Positions 1-7,789 of a stretch of DNA of 64,000 nucleotides are shown piece after piece. Position 1 is the stretch's first letter; each line of letters opens with the position of its first letter. Below the pieces are notes generated by a model. It was not told the DNA's origin and did no database searches. It saw only the letters and a list, made by a program, of their open reading frames with translations. Source of the stretch: Streptomyces sp. CMB-StM0423 (GTDB lineage Bacteria; Actinomycetota; Actinomycetes; Streptomycetales; Streptomycetaceae); assembly GCF_002847285.1 (NCBI RefSeq), contig NZ_CP025407.1, forward strand, positions 124,001-188,000, written 5' to 3'. Made by a program: the position numbers and the translations under genes.

Positions 1-174
1 GGGATGCCGGCGGATCGGTTGCGTACGGGCGCCGCCAGGCGGCCTGCCGACTCCTACTCTGCGGCCCTGCGTCCGGGAGGGGTCCCGCGGGCGGGCGGCT
101 ACGCCACGGGGAGTAGCGGCGGAGCCGTCCGGCGGGGGACGCGGGCGGGCGCGGCCCGGCCGGTGCTGGGGGGC

Positions 175-407
175 ATGGTGTTACGTGCCCGAGTCACCGC
201 GCTCTGCCTGGCCGCCGTCTCCGTGCTGTCCCCGCTGGCGTGCCGGCCACCGCCGCAGCTCCCGATCCGACTCTGGTACGGACGGACGGAGGGCTGCTGC
301 GCGGCGTGCGCGACGGCGGGGACAGCACGGAGACGGGGCGTACCGTACGCGGCCGGCCCACGCCGTTCGCGGCGAACCACCGGTGCGGCTTCTGGAACGG
401 CCGGTGA
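175..407 (+). pseudogene. Type-B carboxylesterase remnant with internal deletion
   Basis: An ATG at 175 opens a signal-peptide-like stretch (VLRARVTALCLAAVSVLSPLA). After a one-base frame slip near 240 the reading continues as TLVRTDGGLLRGVRDGG, which resembles the mature start of secreted type-B carboxylesterases. Within about 20 codons it runs straight into TPFAANHRCGFWNGR and a stop at 405-407, which resembles the conserved extreme C-terminus of the same family. The catalytic core of roughly 450 residues is absent, so the gene is dead. Codon 3 is a TTA. The family call rests on two short end motifs and is therefore tentative. Confidence 0.5.
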
Positions 408-424
408 CCTCCGCGTCCCGCGTG

Positions 425-670
425 CTACGCCGATGCGGGGCCGGGCGCCGGCGTGGAGATCGCCGTCACGCTGCGTACGACGGCGAAGAACCGCGGCTCG
501 TTCCCGGCAAGACCGGCCGCCGCCAGCGCCCGGTCGGCGTCGGCCAGCGGCCCCGCCAGCACCGCCGCGGCCAGCCCCGGCGCGCCGGGCTCGGCCAGCG
601 CCGCCTGCGCGCTGCGCACCAGCCGGCGGTACGCCTGGGCCGCGGTCACCTCGGCGGTGTCGTCCGCCAT
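425..670 (-). CDS. Small hypothetical protein, 81 aa
   Basis: I do not recognise a family. The ATG at 670 is preceded by a strong ribosome binding site (GGAGG five bases upstream on the minus strand), which is the main reason to accept the gene. The product is Ala-rich with alternating charged residues in its first 60 residues (AQAYRRLVRSAQAAL, DADRALAAAGL), which suggests two or three helices, followed by a Pro/Ala tail. It has no membrane segment and no signal peptide. It sits between a carboxylesterase wreck and the YqeY-like gene, in a neighbourhood rich in decayed genes, so a 3'-frameshifted remnant of a slightly different protein is possible. Confidence 0.45.
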   Translation of the reverse strand: MADDTAEVTAAQAYRRLVRSAQAALAEPGAPGLAAAVLAGPLADADRALAAAGLAGNEPRFFAVVRSVTAISTPAPGPASA

Positions 671-795
671 CGTCGCCTCCGTTCGTCGGACGTGTCGTAC
701 GCCCTCATTCTGCCGAGGGGCACTGACAACGGCCCGTGCCGAACTCCCCTGCCGCCGGGGCCGGTTGGCCCTGGGCCAGGGAGGAGGCGGGCTGC

Positions 796-1206
796 CTACG
801 GGGTGAGGTACGCGGCGAGCGCGTCGGCTTCGCGGCGCAGGCGGTCCGCGGAGTCGGCGCGGCCGGCCGTCTCGTAGACCCCGGCCTCGGTGCGGCGCTC
901 GGTGATCTGCGCCCGCAGCAGGGCGCGTACGTCGTCGGCGGAGAGCACCCGGCGGGCCGCCTCCGCCGAGCCGACGCCGGACCGGGCGCCGGCGACGTGC
1001 TCGCTCCCCTGGTCCGCCGGGGCCGCGGGGGCCTCGACGGCTTCGGCGTTGTCGAGGGCGGCGAGGGCGGTGCGCAGCGCGGAGACGACTTCGCGGTCGC
1101 GTGCCTTCATCGCGGCGCGGAGGTCCGCGCGCATGAGGGACCGCAGTGCCTGCGCGTCCTCGGTCGTCCCCTGGTCGGTGGGCGGGCCCGCCGCTGCCGC
1201 TGTCAT
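796..1206 (-). CDS. GatB/YqeY domain-containing protein
   Basis: This 136-residue protein matches the YqeY-type tail domain of the GatB amidotransferase family. It has LRADLRAAMKARDREVVSALRTALAALDNAEAV near residues 28-56 and a second half with ADDVRALLRAQITERRTEAGVYETAGRADSADRLRREADALAAYL, the helical bundle usually seen in these small proteins. YqeY proteins are soluble and helical. Their role is thought to touch tRNA-dependent amidation or tRNA binding but is not established. The central segment carries an Ala/Gly-rich insertion (about residues 57-80), and the N-terminal 20 residues are disordered. Upstream lie the SDR and MmyB-type remnants, so it appears monocistronic. Confidence 0.8.
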   Translation of the reverse strand: MTAAAAGPPTDQGTTEDAQALRSLMRADLRAAMKARDREVVSALRTALAALDNAEAVEAPAAPADQGSEHVAGARSGVGSAEAARRVLSADDVRALLRAQITERRTEAGVYETAGRADSADRLRREADALAAYLTP

Positions 1207-1279
1207 GTGCCCAACGTACCGGTCCCGCCCCGCGCGGCGGTCCCCGGGCGGCGGCGACCTCGACCGGCCCGCACGGGGT

Positions 1280-1371
1280 CAGCGCTGGTGCACGGGCCGT
1301 ACGACGATCTCGTTGACATCCACCTCCGGCGGCTGGGACAGGGCGTACGAGACCGCGGCGGCGATGGCGCC
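1280..1371 (-). pseudogene. 3' remnant of a short-chain dehydrogenase/reductase
   Basis: Reading the minus strand toward a stop at 1280-1282 gives AIAAAVSYALSQPPEVDVNE followed by IVVRPVHQR. This closely matches the C-terminal end of classical SDR oxidoreductases (the segment that ends in VNEIVVRPT-type sequence). Everything upstream, including the nucleotide-binding and catalytic motifs, is missing. The fragment stops abruptly at about 1371, exactly where an oppositely oriented regulator fragment begins. It cannot encode a functional enzyme. Confidence 0.65.
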
Positions 1372-1460
1372 TGGTCGTCTACCACGCGGAGCCCGGCTCG
1401 CCCGGCGCCGAGGCACTCGCGCTCCTCGGCTCGCTCGCCGCCACCCCGGGGCCCGGCTGA
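1371..1460 (+). pseudogene. 3' remnant of an XRE/MmyB-type transcriptional regulator
   Basis: The plus strand reads LVVYHAEPGSPGAEALALLG and then SLAATPGPG to a stop at 1458-1460. This is characteristic of the C-terminus of helix-turn-helix regulators with an MmyB-type ligand-binding domain, which in actinomycetes are often encoded divergently from an SDR gene. No start, no helix-turn-helix region and no upstream part of the ligand-binding domain remain. It abuts the SDR remnant with essentially no sequence between, which implies one deletion removed the 5' parts of both genes and their shared promoter. Confidence 0.65.
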
Positions 1461-1482
1461 CCGTCCGGCACCGGGCGCGGGC

Positions 1483-2484
1483 TCAGCCGGGCAGGCGCAG
1501 CCGGTAGTCGTGGGTGCGGCGGTACGGGCGGAAGCCGAGCTGCTCGCCGAGGGCGAGGACCGCCGCGTCGCCGTCCGCGGCGGCGGTCTCCACCTCGCCG
1601 ATCTGCGGGTGCTCGGCGTGCAGCCGGCGCAGCATCTCGGCGGTGACCCAGCGGCCCAGGCCGCGGCGGCGGTGGGCCGGAACCACGGCCAGGTGGGAAT
1701 GCTGGGCGCGCGGGGCGGGGGCGGGCGGGATGAGCACTTCGGTGTAGCCCGCGACGGCACCGGTGCCGGTATGCAGCGCGGCCACCGTCAGCAGCCGGCC
1801 GCTGCCGGGCTCCGGCGCGCCTGAGGCGGTGCCGAAGGCGAAGCCGGGGACGGCCGCGGCGAGCCCTTCGGGGTCGTCGCCCGCGGCCGGTGCGGGTCCG
1901 GTACGGGGCGGGGCGGGCGGCCCCGGCGCCGGGATGGCGGGGGCGTACCAGGTGGTGAGGCGGTAGCCCGGGTGGTCGGCGTAGACCAGTTCGGCCAGCC
2001 AGGCGCGGTGCACCTCGGCCAGCGGCAGCAGCAGGTGGTGGACGACGCGCTCGCGGACGAAGCCGTGGCGCAGGCAGAAGACGTCCGCCGGAGTGCACGC
2101 CGGGACGGCCGCCCGCAGGGCGGCCCAGCCGTCCTCCCGGGCCGCGGCGGCGACGGCGGCCAGCAGCAGGGTGCCGGTGCCGCGGCGGCGGGCGGCGGGG
2201 TGGACGTAGAGCTGGAGATCCGCGGTGGTACGGGCCGGGCCGGGCGAGGCCGGCCGCACCCCCGCGACGGCCGTCACCTCGCCCTCCGCCCCCGTGGCCG
2301 CCCACGCCGGCGGCATCCTGCCGCCGGCGTGGGCGTCCCCCCGCAGTCCGGCGAGGACCTCTTCCCGTACCGGCGCGGGCACGCCGGGCAGGTCCGCCGC
2401 CCGCGCGGCGGCGACGACCGCGCGCCAGGCGGCGGCGGCCGGCGCGGCGTCGCGTACGACGGTGATCTCCACCGGTGAACTCAT
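1483..2484 (-). CDS. Tandem-domain GNAT N-acetyltransferase
   Basis: The 333-residue product contains two GNAT folds. The N-terminal one (about residues 1-165) carries the acetyl-CoA loop HPAARRRGTGTLLLAAVAAAA. The C-terminal one (about 210-333) carries VVPAHRRRGLGRWVTAEMLRRL and the usual ADGDAAVLALGEQLGFRPYRRTHDYRL ending. Paired GNAT domains are common in Streptomyces, and substrates cannot be predicted from the fold. I chose the ATG at 2482-2484 because translation further upstream would run through the palindromic regulatory region. That region is shared with the divergent SDR-like gene, so the two genes are probably co-regulated. The product is cytosolic. Confidence 0.85.
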   Translation of the reverse strand: MSSPVEITVVRDAAPAAAAWRAVVAAARAADLPGVPAPVREEVLAGLRGDAHAGGRMPPAWAATGAEGEVTAVAGVRPASPGPARTTADLQLYVHPAARRRGTGTLLLAAVAAAAREDGWAALRAAVPACTPADVFCLRHGFVRERVVHHLLLPLAEVHRAWLAELVYADHPGYRLTTWYAPAIPAPGPPAPPRTGPAPAAGDDPEGLAAAVPGFAFGTASGAPEPGSGRLLTVAALHTGTGAVAGYTEVLIPPAPAPRAQHSHLAVVPAHRRRGLGRWVTAEMLRRLHAEHPQIGEVETAAADGDAAVLALGEQLGFRPYRRTHDYRLRLPG

Positions 2485-2512
2485 GGCTCCAGCCTCGCCG
2501 CGGCGCGCCACG

Positions 2513-2619
2513 CGAACAACGGCCGATCCGGGAACGTGCCATAACCCGTCGGTTATCGATGGGGGCGGGGGATTCATAACCGACGGGTTATCCGTCGTTG
2601 CCGGATCGGCCGTTGTTCG
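2513..2619. promoter_or_regulatory. Mirror-image divergent promoter/operator with nested inverted repeats
   Basis: Between the divergent GNAT gene (start 2484) and SDR-like gene (start 2700) lies a strikingly symmetric block. Outer arms 2513-2531 and 2601-2619 are perfect 19-bp inverted copies. Inner arms 2541-2556 (ATAACCCGTCGGTTAT) and 2576-2591 (ATAACCGACGGGTTAT) are perfect 16-bp inverted copies. The outer-to-inner spacing is exactly 9 bp on both sides and the central loop is 19 bp. Each inner arm is itself a near-palindrome ATAAC-N6-GTTAT, the T-N11-A form typical of LysR-type operators. Each gene therefore faces the same site arrangement. The nearby LysR gene is the obvious candidate ligand; that link is inference. 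Confidence 0.7.
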
Positions 2620-2699
2620 GTGGGCGCCCCGGGCGGAGGCTGGTCCCCGCAGAGGAAAGAGCAGGAGCACACGCAGCCACCGAAGGGGGCGCAAGGTCC

Positions 2700-3428
2700 A
2701 TGACCGCCACCGCACGTAGGGGCAGGGTCTGGTTCGTCACCACGGCAGGACACGGCGCGGGCCGGGCCGTCACCGCGGCCGCGCTGGCGCGCGGCGACCG
2801 GGTCGCCGCCGCCGTACCGGACGAGGCCGCCAGGGACCGGCTGCTGGCGCGGCACGACGAGCACCGGCGCAGGTTGTTCGTACGGGCGCTGGACGTGGCC
2901 GACAACTGGTCGGTGAACGCCACGGTGTGCGCGGCGGCCGACCGGTTCGGCCGCCTCGACGCGGTCGTCAACGACGCCCGCCCGCCGCGCCCCTCCCCCG
3001 GCGACACCGCTGCCGGGGACGCGGCCGCGCCGGTCGGTTGGATACCCGAGCCGGCGGCGCGGGCGCGGATGGACTCGGCGTTCTTCGGCCCGCTGTGGGT
3101 CGCGCAGGCGGTGCTGCCGCTGCTGTACGAGCAGCGCTCAGGACATCTGCTGCAGCTCTGCGGCTCCGTCGCCCCACCCGGGGCTCCCGGGACCGCGCTG
3201 GACCGGGCCGGCACCTGCGCGGTGGTGGCGCTGAGCCGGGCGGCGGCGTGCGAGGCGGCGCGCGTCGGCGTCGACATCAGCGTCGTCGGCGGGCGGCCGG
3301 ACGCCGGGGCGCTGCTGCGGCTCGTCGACGGCGCCGCGGCCCGCCGCCGGGACGCCACCGCCCCCGCGGCCGACCCCGCTGCCGCCCCCGCGTCCGCCTC
3401 CGCCGCAGGTCACGGCGCGGCGGCCTGA
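2700..3428 (+). CDS. SDR-fold protein with degenerate catalytic motifs
   Basis: The 242-residue protein has the length and layout of a classical short-chain dehydrogenase. However, the three signature motifs are altered: the cofactor loop TGxxxGxG reads TTAGHGAG (14-21), NNAG reads NDAR (91-94), and the YxxxK catalytic pair is replaced by Asp168 and Thr172, although Ser156 remains. The last 30 residues are Ala/Pro-rich. It is therefore probably an NAD(P)-fold pseudoenzyme or binding protein, not an active oxidoreductase. The ATG at 2700 follows a GAAGGGGG ribosome binding site. It is transcribed away from the mirrored operator and is followed after 83 bases by a LysR gene on the same strand. 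Confidence 0.75.
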   Translation: MTATARRGRVWFVTTAGHGAGRAVTAAALARGDRVAAAVPDEAARDRLLARHDEHRRRLFVRALDVADNWSVNATVCAAADRFGRLDAVVNDARPPRPSPGDTAAGDAAAPVGWIPEPAARARMDSAFFGPLWVAQAVLPLLYEQRSGHLLQLCGSVAPPGAPGTALDRAGTCAVVALSRAAACEAARVGVDISVVGGRPDAGALLRLVDGAAARRRDATAPAADPAAAPASASAAGHGAAA

Positions 3429-3511
3429 GGGTGACGGGGGCGGGGCAGCCGGGATACGCTCCGGTGGCGGAGCCGGTTTCCGGCCACGGCCAGGCGATAC
3501 GGGGGTGCGGG

Positions 3512-4492
3512 ATGGAGCTGCGGGACATAGAGATATTCCTCGCGCTCGCCGAGGAGCTGCACTTCGGCCGGACCGCGGAGCGGCTGCACGTCTCGCAGGC
3601 GCGCGTCAGCCAGTCGATCGCCAAGCAGGAGCGCCGCATCGGCGCGCCGCTCTTCGAGCGCACCAGCCGCCGGGTGGAGCTGACGGCCATCGGGGCCCGG
3701 CTCCACGACGATCTGCAGGCGGGCTATCAGCGGATCCAGGACGGTATCGAATCCGCCGCCGCGGCGGCCCGGGGCACGACGGGGGTGCTGACGCTGGGGC
3801 TGATGTGCGCCCAGGCGTTCGACCAGGCGTCGATCCTCGCGCGCTTCAAGGAGCACTACCCGGGGGTCGAGCTGCGCTTCCGCGAGGTGGTCTTCAGCGA
3901 CCCGTTCGGGATGCTGCGGGCGGGCGAGGTGGACCTGGAGGTCACCTGGCTCCCGGTGCGCGAGCCGGACCTGACGGTCGGCCCGGTGCTGGCCCGCGAG
4001 CCGCACGTGCTGATGGTCGCGGAAGGACACCCCTTCGCCGCCCGCGGGTCCGTGAGCCTCGAAGACCTCGCGGACTGCTCGTTCCCGCAGCCGGTGAACC
4101 CGGTCCCGGCGTACTGGATGGAGGCCCTGATGCCGGCGCGTACGCCGTCGGGGCGGCCGATCCCCGCGGACGGGCCGAAGATCGCCACGTTCCAGGAGGC
4201 GCAGGCGGTCGTCGCGGCCGGGGACGCGGTGTGCGTGGTGCAGGGCGAGGCGGCGCGGCACTTCCCGCGGCCGGGCATCGCGTACGTGCCGATCACGGAG
4301 CAGCCGCTGGGCGTCTGGGGGCTGATCTGGCGTACGGCGCACGAGACGCCGCTGGTACGGGCCTTCGTGCAGTCCGCCGTCGACACCCTTGCCGAGGCGG
4401 CGCAGGCGGCACCCGGCGCCGATGCCCCCGAGGTGCCTGAGGCCCCGGAGCCGGCGCGTGCCGTTCCGGAGCCGGCCGCCGTCCGCGGCTGA
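3512..4492 (+). CDS. LysR-family transcriptional regulator
   Basis: The 326-residue product opens with the classic LysR DNA-binding domain (ELRDIEIFLALAEELHFGRTAERL, then VSQARVSQSIAKQERRIGAPLFERTSRRVELT, residues 2-61). A two-lobed substrate-binding-type effector domain follows (about 90-300) and a disordered Ala/Pro/Glu tail closes the protein. LysR proteins bind as tetramers to paired T-N11-A sites and usually control a divergent or adjacent gene. Here the paired ATAAC-N6-GTTAT sites at 2541-2591 lie about 0.9 kb upstream, before the SDR-like gene that may share its transcript. The effector is unknown. Confidence 0.9.
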   Translation: MELRDIEIFLALAEELHFGRTAERLHVSQARVSQSIAKQERRIGAPLFERTSRRVELTAIGARLHDDLQAGYQRIQDGIESAAAAARGTTGVLTLGLMCAQAFDQASILARFKEHYPGVELRFREVVFSDPFGMLRAGEVDLEVTWLPVREPDLTVGPVLAREPHVLMVAEGHPFAARGSVSLEDLADCSFPQPVNPVPAYWMEALMPARTPSGRPIPADGPKIATFQEAQAVVAAGDAVCVVQGEAARHFPRPGIAYVPITEQPLGVWGLIWRTAHETPLVRAFVQSAVDTLAEAAQAAPGADAPEVPEAPEPARAVPEPAAVRG

Positions 4493-4510
4493 GCCCCGCG
4501 CGAAGGCGGC

Positions 4511-5398
4511 TCAGAGCAGGGAGTTCTGCTTCAGCACCGCCACCGCGCCGACCGTACGGTAGCCGCGCCACTCAAGTGCCGCGGCCGGCGAGAACGAGCC
4601 GAAGTCGACCAGCCAGCCGCCGTCTTCCTGCTGCCCCGCGGCCAGCCGCTGCAGTTCGGCGTCGACGACCTCCGGGGCGTACAGCGTGCGCGCGGGGCGG
4701 CCGGGCTCGGGCGCGACGTCGAGCGGCCGGATCGCCTCGCCCTCCGAGCCGCCCGCGACGGGCAGCACCCCGTCGTCGGGGATGAGCGGGCGCAGCCGTT
4801 CCAGCAGGGCGGTGGCCTGCGGGCGGGTGTCGGCGGCGGCGTCGAGGAAGCGGATGGCGAAGGACAGCTCGATGGCGTGCGGCTCGTCGCCGATGACCTC
4901 GATGGCGTCCAGGCAGTAGCGCGTGGCCCGCTCCAGCCAGGGGTGGGCGGCGACGGCGGGGTCGTGCGCGGCCAGCCGCAGCGCGGTGCCGGCGGCGAAA
5001 GCGGTGCTCTGCAGGGCGGAGGCCGCCGGGTCGGCCTGCGTCCAGAACGGCGCGCAGCCGGCGGGGTCCGCCACGGGCAGCGCGAAGGGCAGCCCGCCGT
5101 CGGGCAGCGTGACGGACAGCAGCCAGTCGCAGAGCCGCGCCGCGTGCGGGGTGGTGGCCGGGGCGGCGTCGACGAACGCCTCGAAGGCGTGCAGCGCGCC
5201 GCCGGGCTGGCTCTCCGGCGCCCGCAGGTCCGGCTCCAGACCCCAGCCGTAGCCGCCGTCGGGGTTGCGGTAGCCGTCGACGGCGGCGAGCACGGCGGCG
5301 GGGTCGGTCCCGCCGAGCAGCAGCTCGAAGCGGCGGCGGTCGAGGAGGCGCGCATGGGTGGCCATGAAGGAGGCGGCGGCGGCGAGGTCTGCGGTCAT
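4511..5398 (-). CDS. Terpene-cyclase/prenyltransferase-fold protein
   Basis: The 295-residue protein looks like an alpha/alpha-toroid of the squalene cyclase/prenyltransferase-beta type. It has repeated Gly-Gly-Trp/Tyr signatures (YRNPDGGYGWGLEPDLRAPES near 42-62, LPDGGLPFALP, and QQEDGGWLVDFGSFSPAAALEWRGYRT near the C-terminus), which correspond to QW-type repeats. The DxDD protonation motif of class II cyclases is not evident, so it may be a non-catalytic or differently acting member of the fold; many streptomycetes encode such stand-alone proteins of unknown role. It has no signal peptide. It converges with the LysR gene, leaving an 18-bp gap. Confidence 0.7.
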   Translation of the reverse strand: MTADLAAAASFMATHARLLDRRRFELLLGGTDPAAVLAAVDGYRNPDGGYGWGLEPDLRAPESQPGGALHAFEAFVDAAPATTPHAARLCDWLLSVTLPDGGLPFALPVADPAGCAPFWTQADPAASALQSTAFAAGTALRLAAHDPAVAAHPWLERATRYCLDAIEVIGDEPHAIELSFAIRFLDAAADTRPQATALLERLRPLIPDDGVLPVAGGSEGEAIRPLDVAPEPGRPARTLYAPEVVDAELQRLAAGQQEDGGWLVDFGSFSPAAALEWRGYRTVGAVAVLKQNSLL

Positions 5399-5509
5399 AC
5401 GCCCACGATGGCAGCGGCGCGGGCGGCGGTCTTGAAGGTTTCGGACGTGTCCGCCCGCCGGGACCGGATCGGGGGACGGCCACCGCGGCACCGCCGCCGC
5501 CCCCTCCCC

Positions 5510-5790
5510 GGCTCCCCCAGCGGGCGCCCGGTTCGCCCTCGCGGACCGTGAACGTCGTCGTGGCCAGCGCCGCCGCGTGCGCCGCGTTCCGGGCGCGGAT
5601 ACGGACCGTGTGCCGCCCCGGCCGCAGCGTCAGCGACGCCGTGAGCCGGCCCGTGGCCGGGTCGAAGCGGTGCGGCACGGGGCGGCCGTCGACCTCGACC
5701 CCGGTGCCGCCCGCACCGACACCCGACAGGCGGTCGGTGACCCGGGCACGCAGCCGCACCACGGGGCCGGCGGCCGTCGCGCCGTCCTTC
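5510..5790 (-). pseudogene. 3' remnant of a protein with an Ig-like/cadherin-like domain
   Basis: The minus strand carries an uninterrupted stretch PVVRLRARVTDRLSGVGAGG, followed by VEVDGRPVPHRFDPATGRLT, TLRPGRHTVRIRARNAAHAA and TTTFTVREGEPG. This is the beta-sandwich repeat seen at the ends of secreted actinobacterial enzymes (a pattern of asserting a domain, then a bond of torsion, closed by TFTV). No start codon or upstream domain remains, and the sequence ends at about 5790 just before an oppositely oriented histidine-kinase fragment. The exact parent protein cannot be named. Confidence 0.45.
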
Positions 5791-5823
5791 GGGGCGGGGG
5801 CGGCGGCCACGGGCCGGGGGGCG

Positions 5824-6186
5824 CTGGCGACACTGGCGCGGCTGGTGGACGCCGCGGGCGACGAGGCGGACGACGGCCCGCTCGACCGGCGGCTCGCCGC
5901 GCTCTGCGGCAGGCTGGCGGACCTGGGGTTCCCGGTGGCGCTGGCGGTGACGGGCTGCGGCGCTGCCGGAGGGGGTCGGGACGGCCGCGTACGGGTGGCG
6001 CAGGAGTCCCTGACGAACGCGATCCGGCACGCGGCGGGCGCCCCCGTCACCGTACGACTGCATGACGGGGCACAGGAGTTGGTCCTCACGGTGGCCAACG
6101 GGCGTGCGGTGGAGGGTGGTCGGGCTGCGGCGATGCACCCCGGCGGGCGCGGGCTTGCGGGGATGCGGCGGCGGGCGGGCGGCTGA
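5824..6186 (+). pseudogene. 3' remnant of a sensor histidine kinase (NarL-type partner)
   Basis: The plus strand encodes the ATPase end of a HisKA_3-type sensor kinase: RVAQESLTNAIRHAAGAPVT (N-box), VLTVANGRA, and [13 protein letters not shown] (G2 box) to a stop at 6184-6186. The DxGxG box between N and G2 has eroded to VANGRA, and the sensor and dimerisation regions are absent. It is followed by the wreck of its probable response regulator, so this was once a two-component operon. Confidence 0.7.
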
Positions 6187-6510
6187 CGGCGGGGCCGGGC
6201 GGTCCTGACGGGGCGCCCGGCGGCCGGGGGCAGAACGGCCCGCGCGCGAGTGACGGCGAGCAGGGAGTTCGTACATCGGACGGCGTGCGCCCCTCCGGTC
6301 GTGCGACCAGCGGCCGCTGTCCCGCGACGGCCAACCCACCTGCCGGTGGCGGTGGGTGGTGCGTACGGGCCGCTCTTCCGGTCCGCGTCCGGGACCGGGA
6401 CCGGGCCCCGGCCCACCCGTCCCGCCCGCCCCGCGCGGCGGAGGTGGCCGCGTTCGCCGGCTGTGCCCTCGCGCCGCGCGCGGTGAGCCCCGCGGTCGGG
6501 GTCGCGCTGC

Positions 6511-6980
6511 ATGGACGGCATGGCCGCCACCCGGGAGCTGACCGCGCTCGTCCCGCCGGCGCGGGTGCTGATCCTGACCACGTTCCGGCGGGACGACTAC
6601 GTCTTCGAGGCGCTGCGCGCGGGCGCGTCCGGCTTTCTGTTCAAGGACTGCTACCCGCAGGACCTGGTGAACGCCATCCGCACCGTCGCGGCCGGCGAGG
6701 CGCTGCTGGCGCCCGCGGTCGTGCGCGGGCTGATCGACGCCTTCGTGTCCGGCGCGGTCGTCCCGCGCGCGGCGCGGGACGACCGGCTGGACGCGCTGAC
6801 CGAGCGGGAGGCGGAGGTGCTGCGGCAGGTGGCGAAGGGCTGAGCAACCCGGAGATCGCCGCCGTCCTCGGCATCGGCAGGTCCACCGTGAAGACCCATG
6901 TGACGGCGGTCCTCGCGAAGCTGGGCCTGCGGGACCGTACGCAGGCCGTCATCTACGCGCACGAGACCGGCCTCGCCTCC
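6511..6980 (+). pseudogene. Response-regulator remnant (NarL/LuxR family), frameshifted
   Basis: From 6511 the frame reads [40 protein letters not shown] and [21 protein letters not shown], the second half of a receiver domain. The linker and the start of a LuxR helix-turn-helix ([15 protein letters not shown]) follow. A premature TGA at 6841-6843 interrupts it; adding back a single C restores the normal continuation [20 protein letters not shown]. The phosphoacceptor Asp region upstream of MDGM is gone, and the 3' end has lost its stop where it meets the DJ-1 gene. It is non-functional. Confidence 0.8.
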
Positions 6981-6991
6981 GGCCAGTTCCT

Positions 6992-7789
6992 CTACGTCTG
7001 CGATTCCGCGAGCAGGCGCAGCGCCAGTTCTTTCAACTCGGGGCTCGCCTCGGCCGCGTTGCCCGAGTCGTACGGGGGCTGCGGGTCGTACTCGACGGCG
7101 AGCTGGACCGCGCGCGCCGTCAGCTCGTCGGTGAGCAGGGCGGCCAGGTAGACGGACATGTCGATGCCCGCGGAGACGCCTGCGGCGGTGATCACCTTGC
7201 CGTCGCGGACGTAGCGTTCGGGCACGTAGGTGACGCCGAAGGTCGCCTCCAGATAGTCCTTCGACGCCCAGTAGGTGGTGGCGCGGGTGCCGAGCAGGCC
7301 GGCGGCGCCGAGGACGAGGGAGCCGGTGCACACCGAGGTGGTGAAGCGGGTGCGGCGGTGGGCCCGGCGCAGGAAGTCCAGGATCGCCGGGTTCTCCATG
7401 GCGGCGATGGTGCCGCGGTTGCCGGCGCCCGGTACCAGGACCACGTCCAGCTCGCCGGTTTCGGCGAACGACCGGTCGGCGACGACCGCGGTGTGCCCGG
7501 TGTCGGTGCGGACGGGGCCGCGGCGCTCGGCGATCATCGTGACGTCCGCGCCGGGCAGCCGGGACAGCACCTCGACCGGGCCCGTCGGGTCGAGCAGGCT
7601 GAAGCCGTCGTAGAGCATGACCCCGATCCGCGGGCCGGTCGGTCCGGCGGTGTTCCCCTTCGTGCCGGCGGCGCGGGCCGTCCCGGCGGGGAGTCCGGCC
7701 GCCAGGCCCGCCGCGGCGAGCGCCATAGCGCCGCCGAGGGCGGCCCTGCGCGTGGTCTTCCTGTCCGTCTCCGTGTGGCTGTTCGTCAT
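6992..7789 (-). CDS. Secreted DJ-1/PfpI-family protein
   Basis: The 265-residue protein has a Tat-type signal ([23 protein letters not shown], residues 10-32). A DJ-1/PfpI domain follows: [23 protein letters not shown], the nucleophile elbow [18 protein letters not shown] with Cys154, and [16 protein letters not shown]. The layout resembles the isocyanide-hydratase/ThiJ branch. Its ATG overlaps the stop of the upstream GlxA-type regulator by four bases, so the pair is translationally coupled. In such pairs the regulator carries its own DJ-1-like domain and the partner is often the target gene. Substrate is unknown; export across the membrane is predicted from the signal. Confidence 0.85.
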   Translation of the reverse strand: MTNSHTETDRKTTRRAALGGAMALAAAGLAAGLPAGTARAAGTKGNTAGPTGPRIGVMLYDGFSLLDPTGPVEVLSRLPGADVTMIAERRGPVRTDTGHTAVVADRSFAETGELDVVLVPGAGNRGTIAAMENPAILDFLRRAHRRTRFTTSVCTGSLVLGAAGLLGTRATTYWASKDYLEATFGVTYVPERYVRDGKVITAAGVSAGIDMSVYLAALLTDELTARAVQLAVEYDPQPPYDSGNAAEASPELKELALRLLAESQT

